From Paracoccus homiensis (GTDB taxonomy: Bacteria; Pseudomonadota; Alphaproteobacteria; Rhodobacterales; Rhodobacteraceae), in assembly GCF_900111675.1 (NCBI RefSeq), contig NZ_FOHO01000002.1:310001-374000 (forward strand): DNA of 64,000 nt, in the 5' to 3' direction. A program made the position numbers and the translations under genes. The notes beneath the pieces were generated by a model. The model was not told where the DNA came from. It ran no database searches and saw only the letters and a program-made list of their open reading frames with translations. Positions 40,838 to 50,014 of this stretch are shown here, in pieces; the stretch's first letter is position 1, and every line of letters begins with the position of its first letter.

Positions 40838-41426
40838 GCGTCACTCCGCTGATCTTCAAAATAGCCGCACCAGGCTGCGTCACGCTTTCATAGCTTTCGA
40901 CATCAAATGCCCAAGCTTGTCGCGCTTCGTCAACCTCGTCCTGCCATCGCTGCCCCTTCATCAACCAAGCCTGCCCATTTGCGCCCAGATGACGCGTCAA
41001 ATATGGCATGAGGCGAGGCAAAGGGGCAAGGGCGCGGGCGCTTAGATAGTCCGCATTTTGCCGCGTCGCCTGTTCAATTCTTGCCGTCAGGACTTGCGCA
41101 TTTTTCAGATCAAGTTCGCGGATGGCGGTGCGAAGGAACGTCGATTTTCGCTGATCGCTTTCAATCAAAGTGATCAACAGATCCTGATCGGCCAGAGCGA
41201 TAGCAAGCACGATACCCGGAAATCCCCCTCCACTTCCGATATCGACCCACGAACCCGATACCGCCGAAACCTGTGCGGCAAGCTGCAAACAGTCGTCGAT
41301 ATGACGCCCCTTCAAGTCATCAAGCGTCGACGGGGCCACCAGATTTATCCGGGGGTTCCACTTCCTGATCAGGTCTTGATAAGCGTCAAGCCTGGCCGTT
41401 GTTTCACGTGAAACATGCATTCTCAT
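40830..41426 (-). CDS. rsmG: 16S rRNA (guanine527-N7)-methyltransferase RsmG
   Basis: RsmG methylates G527 of 16S rRNA with SAM. It shows [26 protein letters not shown] and the SAM-binding [20 protein letters not shown], then [15 protein letters not shown], all typical of GidB/RsmG. The start of the coding sequence contains a parS site, so residues HVSRET near the N-terminus are spelled by parS. The ATG at 41426 overlaps the mnmG stop by 4 bases; an internal ATG at 41420 is possible. Confidence 0.95.
   Translation of the reverse strand: MRMHVSRETTARLDAYQDLIRKWNPRINLVAPSTLDDLKGRHIDDCLQLAAQVSAVSGSWVDIGSGGGFPGIVLAIALADQDLLITLIESDQRKSTFLRTAIRELDLKNAQVLTARIEQATRQNADYLSARALAPLPRLMPYLTRHLGANGQAWLMKGQRWQDEVDEARQAWAFDVESYESVTQPGAAILKISGVTHE
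41400..41415. promoter_or_regulatory. parS site 1 (perfect 16-bp palindrome)
   Basis: TGTTTCACGTGAAACA is the complete bacterial parS consensus, here inside the first codons of rsmG. It is recognised by ParB, whose gene lies 1.3 kb away on the same strand. Position near oriC fits its role in origin segregation. Confidence 0.95.
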
Positions 41427-43291
41427 GCGCGACGCCGTTTCGCCCCCCGGGAAATCGCGACCAGCAGTGTCAAGGCTGCTGGCGTCATCCCTTCAATCCG
41501 CGCGGCCGCGGCGAGGTTCCGAGGCCTTGCCGCATCAAGTTTGGAACGCAACTCGCCAGACAAGCCTTCAATGGCAAGAAAATCCAAATCAGCCGGCAAC
41601 GAGATCTCTTCATCACCCTGGATCGCAGCTGCATCCCGCGATTGACGATCGGCGTATTGGGCGTAAAGTGCGTCATTTTTGACCTGCTGAAGCGTTTCTG
41701 CTGACAGCTCCGCCAGGAACGGTGCCACAAGAAACAGATCCTCAGCCGCGATGTCGGAGACGCCCAACAGAGTGAAAACAGAGCGGCGAACGCCATCCTG
41801 CCGGGTCTGAAAACCCTGTTTCGATAGCTCATTTGGGGAGAATGTAACCTCTTTGGCCCGGACGACCGCAGACCGATACGCAGCCTGCCGAGCCTCATAG
41901 CTTATTCTCCGTATTTCCCCGACGCAACCAAGTTCGATGCCAAACGGTGTCAGGCGCTGATCCGCGTTATCGGCCCGCAATGTCAAACGAAACTCGGCGC
42001 GCGATGTGAACATCCGGTAGGGCTCGGTCACGCCACGCGATGTCAGATCATCGACCATGACGCCGATATAGCTGTTAGTACGGCTGAAAACAGCGCGATC
42101 CCGCCCTTGGACTTGCAACGCTGCGTTGAGCCCTGCGACCAAGCCCTGCGCTGCGGCCTCTTCATAGCCGGTCGTGCCATTGATCTGACCCGCGAGGTAA
42201 AGGCCAGAGACAGATTTCACCTGCAACGTCTCGGTCAGCGCCCGAGGGTCGATATAGTCATACTCGACGGCATATCCGGGTTGCAAAATAACCGCATTTT
42301 CAAGGCCATGTATCGACCGAACATAGGCCTCTTGGACATCGGCTGGCAGCGAGGTCGAGATGCCATTGGGATACACGGTATCGTCCGCCAGCCCCTCCGG
42401 CTCCAAGAAGATCTGATGCGCGGTCTTATCCGCGAAGCGAACAACCTTATCTTCGATCGAAGGGCAATACCTGGGACCGCGCCCGGATATGTGACCGCCA
42501 TACATTGCGGACCGCTCAATGTTATCGCGTATAATTGCGTGCGTCTGTTCGTTTGTATGCGTTATCCCGCAGGAGATCTGCTTCTGTGCCGGTGTATTAT
42601 TCACATAAGAGAACATGACCGGATCAGCGTCTGCGGGTTGCGCCTCCAGTATTTCCCAATTGATGGTCTTTCCGTCAAGACGCGGCGGCGTCCCGGTTTT
42701 CAAACGACCAATCGGAAGATCAAATTGCAACAAAGACGCGGCCAGTTCATTGGATGCACTGTCGCCCCAACGACCTGCGGCACGCGACACGTCGCCGATA
42801 TGGATAACGCCGTTGAGAAAGGTGCCGGTTGTCAAAACAACGGCGTCAGCTGTCAACGCGCCGCTGGCCTTAAGTTCAACGCCGGTCATCACACTATCAT
42901 CGTTGGAGAGGCGGATAACCTCATCGAAGAACAATTCTAGGTTCTGGATCTCTCGCAGATACCGGTTTGCTGTCTTTCGATAGATCGCGCGGTCCATCTG
43001 GGCGCGTGGTCCCTGAACCGCGGGGCCTTTACGACGGTTCAACAGTCGGAACTGAATTCCCGCCTGATCAGCGATGCGCCCCATCAAACCGTCCATTGCG
43101 TCAACTTCACGCACCAGATGGCCCTTACCAAGGCCGCCTATCGCCGGATTACAGGACAACGTGCCGATATCAGCTTCCTGCATAGTAACAAGCGCCGTTC
43201 TGGCACCCATACGCGCACTGGCGGCAGCAGCTTCGACGCCGGCATGCCCGCCCCCGATCACGATGACATCGAAATGTTTCACGTGAAACAC
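41423..43291 (-). CDS. mnmG: tRNA uridine-5-carboxymethylaminomethyl modification enzyme MnmG (GidA)
   Basis: MnmG is an FAD enzyme that, with MnmE, modifies U34 of certain tRNAs. The N-terminal FAD motif is [21 protein letters not shown], with [19 protein letters not shown] and later [17 protein letters not shown]. The C-terminal region binds tRNA. Its 622 aa are normal. The frame opens with GTG at 43291, reading MFHVKH, because a parS site covers the first codons; a second GTG at 43282 would give MKHFDVIV. Its base composition looks AT-richer than the distant flanks. Confidence 0.96.
   Translation of the reverse strand: MFHVKHFDVIVIGGGHAGVEAAAASARMGARTALVTMQEADIGTLSCNPAIGGLGKGHLVREVDAMDGLMGRIADQAGIQFRLLNRRKGPAVQGPRAQMDRAIYRKTANRYLREIQNLELFFDEVIRLSNDDSVMTGVELKASGALTADAVVLTTGTFLNGVIHIGDVSRAAGRWGDSASNELAASLLQFDLPIGRLKTGTPPRLDGKTINWEILEAQPADADPVMFSYVNNTPAQKQISCGITHTNEQTHAIIRDNIERSAMYGGHISGRGPRYCPSIEDKVVRFADKTAHQIFLEPEGLADDTVYPNGISTSLPADVQEAYVRSIHGLENAVILQPGYAVEYDYIDPRALTETLQVKSVSGLYLAGQINGTTGYEEAAAQGLVAGLNAALQVQGRDRAVFSRTNSYIGVMVDDLTSRGVTEPYRMFTSRAEFRLTLRADNADQRLTPFGIELGCVGEIRRISYEARQAAYRSAVVRAKEVTFSPNELSKQGFQTRQDGVRRSVFTLLGVSDIAAEDLFLVAPFLAELSAETLQQVKNDALYAQYADRQSRDAAAIQGDEEISLPADLDFLAIEGLSGELRSKLDAARPRNLAAAARIEGMTPAALTLLVAISRGAKRRRA
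43275..43290. promoter_or_regulatory. parS site 2 (perfect 16-bp palindrome)
   Basis: The same perfect TGTTTCACGTGAAACA lies over the first codons of mnmG, 1.9 kb from the first copy. Two identical sites either side of mnmG mean that its N-terminal residues are constrained by ParB binding. It is 3.2 kb from the parB gene and 3.1 kb from the oriC gap. Confidence 0.95.
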
Positions 43292-43294
43292 CCT

Positions 43295-44560
43295 CTATTT
43301 TCCAATGCAGAACGAGCTGAAGATGACATCTAGATACTCTTCCGCACCGATTCTGCCAAGCAGGCGATCCAAGGATACGGCCGCTTGGCGTATCTGCTCG
43401 GCCAAAAGTTCTGGCGGAAGGTCCTCCAAACCAACAAGGGCCTGACGCGCATCAACAAGCGCGTTCAACTGTCGTTCGTGGCTAGTAACACCCGCCCCAG
43501 ATATCCGATCGGACAGACGGTCGAAAATCTCGGCCAGCAACTGATCGATGCCTTGGCCGGTCACCGATGAAATCGCCAATCCCTTACCCTCGGCCGCTTG
43601 ATCAGCTTTGCCGCGGATGATCAGATCGCCGTCAATAAAACTATCTTGGTAGATTGACCCATCATCCGAAAGATGCAGCCGAAGATCTGCCGCCAAGGCG
43701 CGCTGTTTCGCACGTTCAACGCCCAGCTGCTCTACCACATCACCGGTATCGCGCAATCCTGCTGTATCCAGCAAGGTGACCGCCAATCCCTTCAGATCCA
43801 GGCGCAACTCGATGATATCGCGTGTCGTGCCGGCGATTTCCGACACCAGCGCGACATCCCTTTTCGCTATACGATTGATAAGACTTGATTTACCGGCATT
43901 CGGCGGGCCGATCACGGCCACTTCGAACCCTTTTCGGATCCGTTCGGCCGCCGGAAAGCCGCCAATCTCTTGATCAAGGCCCTCAACCAGTTGATTCAGA
44001 AGGACAAAGACTTCATCCGGCACATCATCCGGTACCTCTTCATCCGCGAAATCGACACTGGATTCCACCAAGGCGCCAGCCCGGATCAGCAACGCGCGCC
44101 ACTCTTCCGTCTTGCGTGCCAATTCGCCACCGGCCGAGCGGATGGCCAGTTGCCGCTGCGCCTCTGTCTCGGCGTCCAGAAGATCACCCAGACCCTCTAT
44201 CTCGGCCAGGTCCATGCGTCCGTTCAGGAACGCCCTTCGGGTAAACTCGCCGGCCTCGGCGGCCCGCAGGCCCCTGCCCCGCAGAAGCTCTGCCACACGA
44301 CGCACGATCACCGGCGCGCCATGCAGATGCAGCTCGGCGACCTCTTCACCGGTAAAGCTTTCACCCGCAGCGAACCAGATCACCAATGCCTGGTCCAGAA
44401 CCTCGTCACCATCGCGTAGCGAACGCAGATAGGTCTGGCGCGGACTTGGCAACGGACCTGCCATCATTTCCGCAGCCGCACGCGCCCCGGATCCACTGAT
44501 CCGGACGACGGAAACGCCACCCCGCCCCGGCGGAGTGGCTTCTGCAAAAATCAGGTCCAT
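43295..44560 (-). CDS. mnmE: tRNA modification GTPase MnmE (TrmE)
   Basis: MnmE is the GTPase partner of MnmG. The N-terminal tetrahydrofolate-binding domain starts MDLIFAEATPPGRGGVSVVRISG. The inserted G domain has GPPNAGKSSLINRIAKRD (G1), AGTTRDI, and DTAGLRDTGD (G3). The protein ends FCIGK, the family's conserved C-terminal Cys motif. The length is 421 aa. Only a few bases separate it from mnmG, so they are likely one unit. Confidence 0.97.
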   Translation of the reverse strand: MDLIFAEATPPGRGGVSVVRISGSGARAAAEMMAGPLPSPRQTYLRSLRDGDEVLDQALVIWFAAGESFTGEEVAELHLHGAPVIVRRVAELLRGRGLRAAEAGEFTRRAFLNGRMDLAEIEGLGDLLDAETEAQRQLAIRSAGGELARKTEEWRALLIRAGALVESSVDFADEEVPDDVPDEVFVLLNQLVEGLDQEIGGFPAAERIRKGFEVAVIGPPNAGKSSLINRIAKRDVALVSEIAGTTRDIIELRLDLKGLAVTLLDTAGLRDTGDVVEQLGVERAKQRALAADLRLHLSDDGSIYQDSFIDGDLIIRGKADQAAEGKGLAISSVTGQGIDQLLAEIFDRLSDRISGAGVTSHERQLNALVDARQALVGLEDLPPELLAEQIRQAAVSLDRLLGRIGAEEYLDVIFSSFCIGK

Positions 44561-44570
44561 CGCAGCCCCG

Positions 44571-45842
44571 TCAGGCGTTCATTGAATCGAAGAACTCGGA
44601 ATTGGTTTTGGTCTGTTTCAGCTTCGAGATCAGGAACTCGATCGCGTCGGTGGTACCCATCGGGTTCAGGATCCGGCGCAGCAGATAGGTCTTTTGCAGA
44701 TCCTTCGCCTCGACCAGAAGATCCTCTTTCCGGGTGCCGGATTTCAGGATGTCCATGGCCGGGAAGACGCGCTTGTCGGCCACCTTGCGGTCCAGGACGA
44801 TCTCGCTGTTACCGGTGCCCTTGAATTCCTCGAAGATCACCTCGTCCATACGCGAACCGGTGTCGATCAGCGCGGTTGCGATGATCGTCAGCGAACCACC
44901 CTCTTCGATGTTCCGTGCCGCACCAAAGAAGCGCTTGGGCCGCTGCAGCGCATTCGCATCGACACCGCCCGTCAGAACCTTGCCCGAGCTGGGCACGGTC
45001 GTGTTATAGGCGCGGCCAAGTCTTGTGATCGAATCCAGCAAGATCACAACATCTCGTTTATGCTCGACCAGTCGTTTGGCTTTTTCGATCACCATTTCGC
45101 TGACCGCGACGTGACGGCTGGCAGGTTCGTCGAAGGTCGAGGAAATTACCTCGCCTTTCACCGAACGCTGCATGTCGGTCACTTCCTCCGGGCGTTCGTC
45201 GATCAGAAGGACGATCAGATAGCATTCCGGGTGATTCCGGGCGATCGAATGCGCGATATTCTGCAGCAGAACGGTTTTACCCGTGCGCGGCGGCGCCACG
45301 ATCAACGAACGCTGCCCCTTGCCGATCGGCGCGACCAGATCGATGATCCGTGCGCTGCGATCTTTGATCGTTGGATCCTCGATCTCCATGTTCAGGCGAT
45401 CATTGGGATAAAGCGGGGTCAGGTTGTCGAACGCGACCTTGTGGCGGGCCTTGTCAGGGTCTTCGAAATTGATCCGCTCGACCTTGGTCAAGGCGAAATA
45501 ACGTTCGTTTTCCCCAGGTGCGCGGATGACACCCTCGACCGTGTCGCCGGTGCGCAGCGCGTGCTGACGGATCATGTCCGGGCTGACATAGATGTCGTCG
45601 GGACCGGGCAGATAGTTCGCCTCGGTCGAGCGCAGAAAGCCGAAACCGTCCTGGACAACCTCAAGAACGCCCTCGCCGCCGATATCCCAGCCCTCTTCGG
45701 CATGCTCTTTCAGGATCGAGAACATCATCTCGCCCTTGCGCATGGTCGATGCGTTCTCGACTTCCCATTCCTCGGCCATGGATAGCAGATCGGCGGGACT
45801 TTTTGCCTTCAGATCGGAAAGATTGAGGCGTTCTTCGCTCAT
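44571..45842 (-). CDS. rho: Transcription termination factor Rho
   Basis: Rho is the hexameric RNA helicase for factor-dependent termination. The N-terminal cold-shock-like RNA-binding region includes [22 protein letters not shown], and the ATPase has [37 protein letters not shown] and [13 protein letters not shown]. The 423-aa length is normal. It is directly upstream of mnmE on the same strand (10-base gap), the common alphaproteobacterial origin-region order. Confidence 0.98.
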   Translation of the reverse strand: MSEERLNLSDLKAKSPADLLSMAEEWEVENASTMRKGEMMFSILKEHAEEGWDIGGEGVLEVVQDGFGFLRSTEANYLPGPDDIYVSPDMIRQHALRTGDTVEGVIRAPGENERYFALTKVERINFEDPDKARHKVAFDNLTPLYPNDRLNMEIEDPTIKDRSARIIDLVAPIGKGQRSLIVAPPRTGKTVLLQNIAHSIARNHPECYLIVLLIDERPEEVTDMQRSVKGEVISSTFDEPASRHVAVSEMVIEKAKRLVEHKRDVVILLDSITRLGRAYNTTVPSSGKVLTGGVDANALQRPKRFFGAARNIEEGGSLTIIATALIDTGSRMDEVIFEEFKGTGNSEIVLDRKVADKRVFPAMDILKSGTRKEDLLVEAKDLQKTYLLRRILNPMGTTDAIEFLISKLKQTKTNSEFFDSMNA

Positions 45843-45968
45843 TTCATCACCTTCCGCATGGCAAAAGCACAGGAATTGCCGACGCGTTCTATGTCATGGA
45901 GAATCCCGCACCGGACGGCCGGGTTTGCCGCGAAATAAGCGCGACAGAGCGACGAGTCAATCTTTTCG

Positions 45969-46415
45969 TCAGAATTTCACGATCACCGACGCCACGATGA
46001 CGACCATCAGAAGGGTCGGAATCTCGTTCATCAAACGGTATTTTTTGCCCGAAAGCGCAACTTCGTCGCCCAGACGACGCGTTTCCGCGGCGCACCAGTG
46101 GTGGAATCCTGTCATCGCAATCACCGAAATCGCCTTGGTCCAGGGCCAGATCATCGTCCAATCAACGATTCCCGGTGTCAGAACCAGGCAGATTCCACTG
46201 ATCCAGGTCGCAATCATCGCCGGTTTCATGATCAGACGCAGCAATTTGTCTTCCATGACGACGAAACTGCCCTTCGGCTCGGCCGAATCCATGCCGCGTT
46301 CGGCGTGATAGACGAACAATCTGGGCAGATAGAACAATCCTGCCATCCACGAGATGACGGCCATCACGTGAAACGCTTTCACGTAGGGAAAAAATTCTAG
46401 CAGCAGGTCGATCAT
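45969..46415 (-). CDS. hemJ: Protoporphyrinogen IX oxidase HemJ
   Basis: HemJ is a four-helix membrane protein that oxidises protoporphyrinogen IX in haem synthesis in many alphaproteobacteria. The 148-aa sequence has the conserved HVMAVISWMAGLFYLPRLFVYH in the first helices, an invariant His in FHHWCAAE and the C-terminal YRLMNEIPTLLMVVIV. The start is at the left edge of the oriC gap. It is on the minus strand, as are the genes to its left. Confidence 0.94.
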   Translation of the reverse strand: MIDLLLEFFPYVKAFHVMAVISWMAGLFYLPRLFVYHAERGMDSAEPKGSFVVMEDKLLRLIMKPAMIATWISGICLVLTPGIVDWTMIWPWTKAISVIAMTGFHHWCAAETRRLGDEVALSGKKYRLMNEIPTLLMVVIVASVIVKF

Positions 46416-46890
46416 GCGGATCGTTCTGCCCGCTCCCTATCCAAATAAAAAGAGAGAAAGAAAAGGATGATGTTGTAGTAGGCCCTGAGGATAAGGGGAT
46501 GACCGGGTTCGACACAGGCTCATCCTCAGAATCAAGGCCTGTGGATAAAGCTGTGATTACCTCATCGCAGATCCCTTTCCGGCAATGAATCCAATCAGAT
46601 CACATGTGGATAAGTTCGGGGATCAAATTGGTCGACCAAACTTATCCCCAAAACTGCGCAGTTCAGGTCGAAACTTATCCACCTGTGGGTAGATTGCGGG
46701 CGTTCGGACTCTGTTCTGTGATGGAATCACCCCCGATTTTGCAAAGTGATGATTCGCAAACATGATTCCCGGACTCTTACCCACGGATTCTGTCCACAGG
46801 CCTTCCGGGGCTGTCTTGCATTCTATGCGAAAGGGACTTTTTTCCGCGCGGCTTGGGCCCTACTCTGCCCGCCACAGGAACAAACTTGCC
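46416..46890. other. Probable chromosomal replication origin (oriC)
   Basis: This is the longest non-coding gap in the origin region. It holds two perfect DnaA boxes on the minus strand (TTATCCACA at 46540-46548 and 46605-46613). One-mismatch boxes are at 46486-46494 (minus), 46642-46650 (TTATCCCCA) and 46675-46683 (TTATCCACC), and weaker ones at 46684-46692 and 46777-46785. An AT-rich, purine-rich stretch at 46441-46470 could be the unwinding element. Neighbouring genes diverge from it (hemJ leftward, aroE rightward), and gene orientation flips here across the whole window. parS sites and parAB lie within 7 kb. Confidence 0.85.
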
Positions 46891-46899
46891 GTGACCCCG

Positions 46900-47754
46900 A
46901 TGTCTGACGACCTGCCGCAGGAACAGATTACGCATGCGCCCCTTGCGGGGGTGATCGGGATGCCGATTGCGCATTCCCGTTCGCCGCGCCTGCATGGCCA
47001 TTGGTTGCGCCGCTATGGCATCAACGGCCACTACATTCCCCTGCCCGTCATGCCCGAACATCTGGCCGAGGTGCTGCGCAGCCTGCCCCGCGCGGGTTTC
47101 GTCGGGGTGAATGTCACCATTCCTCATAAAGAGGCGGCATTGACGCTGGCAGATGTGGTGACCGACCGTGCGGCGCTGATCGGGGCGGCGAATACGCTGA
47201 TCTTCCGCCCCGACGGCAAGATCCATGCCGACAATACCGACGGCTATGGCTTTATCGCCAATCTGCGCCAGCATGCGCCGGACTGGGTGCCGGCCTGGGG
47301 ACCAGCGGCGGTGATCGGTGCGGGCGGTGCCGCGCGGGCGGTCGTGGCCTCGTTGCTGGATAGTGGCGTGACGGAAATCCGCATCACCAACCGCACGCGG
47401 GTCCGTTCCGAACAGATCCGGGCCGAATTCGGTGCCCGTGTCGTCGTCTATGACTGGGCCCAGGCGGGGAACATGCTGGAAGGCGCCGGAACGGTCGTGA
47501 ATGCGACCGCGCTTGGGATGACCGGGAAACAGCCGCTGCGCGTCCCGCTGGACGCGCTGTCGCCCGACGCGTTGGTCACCGATCTGGTTTATACGCCGCT
47601 GAAAACCCCTTTCCTTGCCGAGGCAGAGGCGCGGGGGTGCCAGATCGTCGACGGTCTTGGGATGCTGCTGCATCAGGCCGCACCCGGTTTTGAACGCTGG
47701 TTCGGTCAGCGCCCCGAGGTTGACGACGAAGTCCGGCGGGTCGTTCTGGAATGA
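46900..47754 (+). CDS. aroE: Shikimate dehydrogenase
   Basis: AroE reduces 3-dehydroshikimate with NADPH in aromatic amino-acid synthesis. The protein has GVIGMPIAHSRSPRLHGHWL, the catalytic Lys region GVNVTIPHKEAALTL, ANTL and NTDGYGF. Its Rossmann motif is VIGAGGAARAVVASL and NRTR (cofactor choice) follows. I used ATG 46900 (MSDDLPQ). A GTG at 46891 in the same frame has a better-spaced AGGAA box and may be used. A frame opening at 46762 would run into the DnaA-box region and is unlikely. Confidence 0.94.
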   Translation: MSDDLPQEQITHAPLAGVIGMPIAHSRSPRLHGHWLRRYGINGHYIPLPVMPEHLAEVLRSLPRAGFVGVNVTIPHKEAALTLADVVTDRAALIGAANTLIFRPDGKIHADNTDGYGFIANLRQHAPDWVPAWGPAAVIGAGGAARAVVASLLDSGVTEIRITNRTRVRSEQIRAEFGARVVVYDWAQAGNMLEGAGTVVNATALGMTGKQPLRVPLDALSPDALVTDLVYTPLKTPFLAEAEARGCQIVDGLGMLLHQAAPGFERWFGQRPEVDDEVRRVVLE

Positions 47755-48338
47755 GCTACAAACTGGGCCTGACCGGCAGCATCGGCATGGGCAAGACGAC
47801 CACCGCGCAGATGTTTCGCGACATGGGCTGTCCCGTCTGGGACGCGGATGAGGCCGTGCATCGGCTGTATTCGGCGGGCGGTGCGGCCGTCGCGCCGGTC
47901 GCGCGGGCCTTCCCAACGGCAATTGCCGCCGATGCGGTGGACCGGACCGCGCTGAAACACCTTCTGGCCGATGATCCCGCCGCATTGTCGCGGCTTGAGG
48001 CGATCGTTCATCCGCTGGTGGCCGCCGACCGTGCCGAATTTCTGGCCCGGCATGCTGCCGATCCGGTCGTCATTCTGGATATTCCATTGCTGTTCGAGGC
48101 TGGCTATCGCGACCAGATGGACGGCGTCGCCGTGGTGTCCACCGATGCGGACACCCAACGCGCCCGCGTCCTGGCCCGTGGCGGCATGACCCCCGATACC
48201 CTGCAGATGATCCTGTCGCGGCAGATGCCGGATGCCGACAAGCGCGCCCGCGCCGATTGGATCATCCCGACCGATACGTTGGACGGTGCCCGCGCTGCGG
48301 TGCGGCAGATTCTGGACAAGGTGAAAACCGATGCGTGA
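47751..48338 (+). CDS. coaE: Dephospho-CoA kinase
   Basis: CoaE catalyses the last step of coenzyme A synthesis. It has the P-loop GLTGSIGMGKTTTAQMF, then GCPVWDADEAVHRLY (DxD motif) and VVILDIPLLFEAGY. The 195-aa length is normal. Its start overlaps the aroE stop by 4 bases, and its 3' end overlaps dnaQ by 8, giving the tight series aroE-coaE-dnaQ that flanks many alphaproteobacterial origins. Confidence 0.96.
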   Translation: MSYKLGLTGSIGMGKTTTAQMFRDMGCPVWDADEAVHRLYSAGGAAVAPVARAFPTAIAADAVDRTALKHLLADDPAALSRLEAIVHPLVAADRAEFLARHAADPVVILDIPLLFEAGYRDQMDGVAVVSTDADTQRARVLARGGMTPDTLQMILSRQMPDADKRARADWIIPTDTLDGARAAVRQILDKVKTDA

Positions 48339-49029
48339 AATCGTTCTCGATACCGAAACCACCGGCTTTGACGCGGAAAAAGATGACAGGATCGTCGAAA
48401 TCGGCGCGGTCGAGCTGTTGAATCATTTGCCGACGGGCCGGACCTTCCACGTCTATATCAATCCCGAACGCAGCATGCCCAACGAGGCGTTCGAGGTGCA
48501 TGGTCTGGGCGATGACTTTCTGCGCGACAAACCGAAATTTGCCGAGATCGCGCAGGATTTTCTGGATTTCGTGGCCGATGACGCAAAGCTGGTGATCCAC
48601 AACGCGGCCTTCGACATGAAATTCCTGAATGCCGAACTGCGCCGCGCCGGGCATCCGACCCTGCCCTGGACGCGGGCGCTGGATACGCTGGCGATTGCGC
48701 GGGAACGGTTCCCCGGCTCGCCGGCCTCGCTGGATGCGCTGTGTCGTCGCTTTGGGGTCGACAACTCGAACCGGGAACTGCACGGCGCGCTTCTGGACAG
48801 CGAGATTCTGGCCGAAGTGTATCTGGAGCTGATCGGCGGCCGCCAGCCGGATCTGGTTCTGGACCGTCCCGGTCAGGAACAGGATGTGGCCGCCACCGAC
48901 CGCAGCACCGTGCGCCGCGCCCCGCGCCCGACGCCCCTGCCGCCGCGGCTGACCGACCAGGAAGCCACCGCCCATCGGGATTTCATCGCCAAGCTGGGCG
49001 ATGGGGCGGTCTGGGCGCGCTATCAGTAA
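48331..49029 (+). CDS. dnaQ: DNA polymerase III epsilon subunit (3'-5' exonuclease)
   Basis: The proofreading subunit has the exonuclease motifs: Exo I VLDTETTGFD with DxE, Exo II HNAAFDMKFLN, and Exo III with H and D in ELHGALLDSEILAEVYLEL. A C-terminal extension (about residues 175-232) would bind the alpha subunit. The length is 232 aa. It starts inside the coaE end. Confidence 0.96.
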   Translation: MREIVLDTETTGFDAEKDDRIVEIGAVELLNHLPTGRTFHVYINPERSMPNEAFEVHGLGDDFLRDKPKFAEIAQDFLDFVADDAKLVIHNAAFDMKFLNAELRRAGHPTLPWTRALDTLAIARERFPGSPASLDALCRRFGVDNSNRELHGALLDSEILAEVYLELIGGRQPDLVLDRPGQEQDVAATDRSTVRRAPRPTPLPPRLTDQEATAHRDFIAKLGDGAVWARYQ

Positions 49030-49092
49030 CATCCCCTTGTTGCCTCGGCAGGTTTCCCGCGTAAGCTTGGGTCAACCAATGCGCGGGGCCTG

Positions 49093-49965
49093 ATGCTGAG
49101 TTTTCTACGCGATTTCTGGTCGTTCTGGCAGGCGGTCTTCGAACGGATGGACAAGATCCACATGGGTCTGATCGCGGCGGGCGTGGCCTTCTATGCGATG
49201 TTCGCGGTTTTTCCCGGCCTTGCAGCCATTCTGGCCCTGTGGAGCCTGTGGTTCGATCCGAATGTCATCATGGCCTATGTCGATGTCGCGCACGAATTCC
49301 TGCCCGATGGCGCGGCCGAGATCATCGATCAGCAGGTCATGTCGCTGACGGCCAGCGGGCGGACTTCGATCGGGTGGACCTCGTTTCTGTCCTTCATGAT
49401 CGCGACCATCGCCGCCCGCGCCGGGGTCGATGCATTGGTGCGCGGGCTGAACGCCGCCTATGGGGTCCGGGCGCATTCGACGATTTTCGGCTTTCTTCTG
49501 GCCTATCTTCTGACGCTGGCGATCATGGGCATTTCGCTGGCTGGGCTGGCGACCATCGTCGTGGTGCCGGTGATCCTGAATTTCATGGTCTTTGCACCGT
49601 TTCGGACCACGCTGGTCACCGCGCTGCCCTGGGCCGGGATGTTCGTCATCGTCATTCTGGGGATCGGGATCCTGTATCGCTATGGTCCGAATGTGAAGGC
49701 ACCGCGCACGCCGATCTTCACCTGGGGCGGCCTGTTCGCGGCGCTGCTTTGGGCTGCGGCCTCGGTCGCGTTTTCCGCCTATCTGGGCAGCTTCAACAGC
49801 TATAACCGCATCTATGGGTCCATCGGGACGGTGGTCGCATTGCTGATGTGGTTCTATCTGGCCGGGTTTTCAGTGATGCTGGGGGCGTTGATGAATGTCG
49901 AACTGGCGCGCCGACGCCGTATCCGCGCGGTGCGCGAGGCCCGCGAAGCCGTGGCCCGGACATGA
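49093..49965 (+). CDS. YihY/BrkB-family inner membrane protein
   Basis: The 290-aa protein has about six hydrophobic segments and the family pattern GVAFYAMFAVFPGLAAILAL near residues 30-50, ALNAAYGVRAH, and a GSIGTVVALLMWFYLAGFSVMLGA stretch. This is the YihY/virulence factor BrkB family, whose function is not settled. It is transcribed from about 60 bases downstream of dnaQ and ends in front of a strong hairpin facing phyR. Confidence 0.86.
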   Translation: MLSFLRDFWSFWQAVFERMDKIHMGLIAAGVAFYAMFAVFPGLAAILALWSLWFDPNVIMAYVDVAHEFLPDGAAEIIDQQVMSLTASGRTSIGWTSFLSFMIATIAARAGVDALVRGLNAAYGVRAHSTIFGFLLAYLLTLAIMGISLAGLATIVVVPVILNFMVFAPFRTTLVTALPWAGMFVIVILGIGILYRYGPNVKAPRTPIFTWGGLFAALLWAAASVAFSAYLGSFNSYNRIYGSIGTVVALLMWFYLAGFSVMLGALMNVELARRRRIRAVREAREAVART

Positions 49966-49968
49966 AAA

Positions 49969-49988
49969 GGGGCGCCACAAGGCGCCCC
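49969..49988. terminator. Bidirectional terminator between the YihY-family gene and phyR
   Basis: GGGGCGCC and GGCGCCCC form a perfect 8-bp stem with a 4-base loop (ACAA), with AAAA just before on the plus strand. It lies in the 49-base gap between convergent stop codons. Confidence 0.65.
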
Positions 49989-50014
49989 GCGAAGTTCCGG
50001 CTTGTCAGAAAGGC

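Noticed and set aside
41399..41704. A plus-strand frame starting MFHVKH at parS site 1
   Set aside because: parS is a palindrome, so it spells the same MFHVKH-type start on both strands. The frame is antisense to mnmG and rsmG and has no domain.
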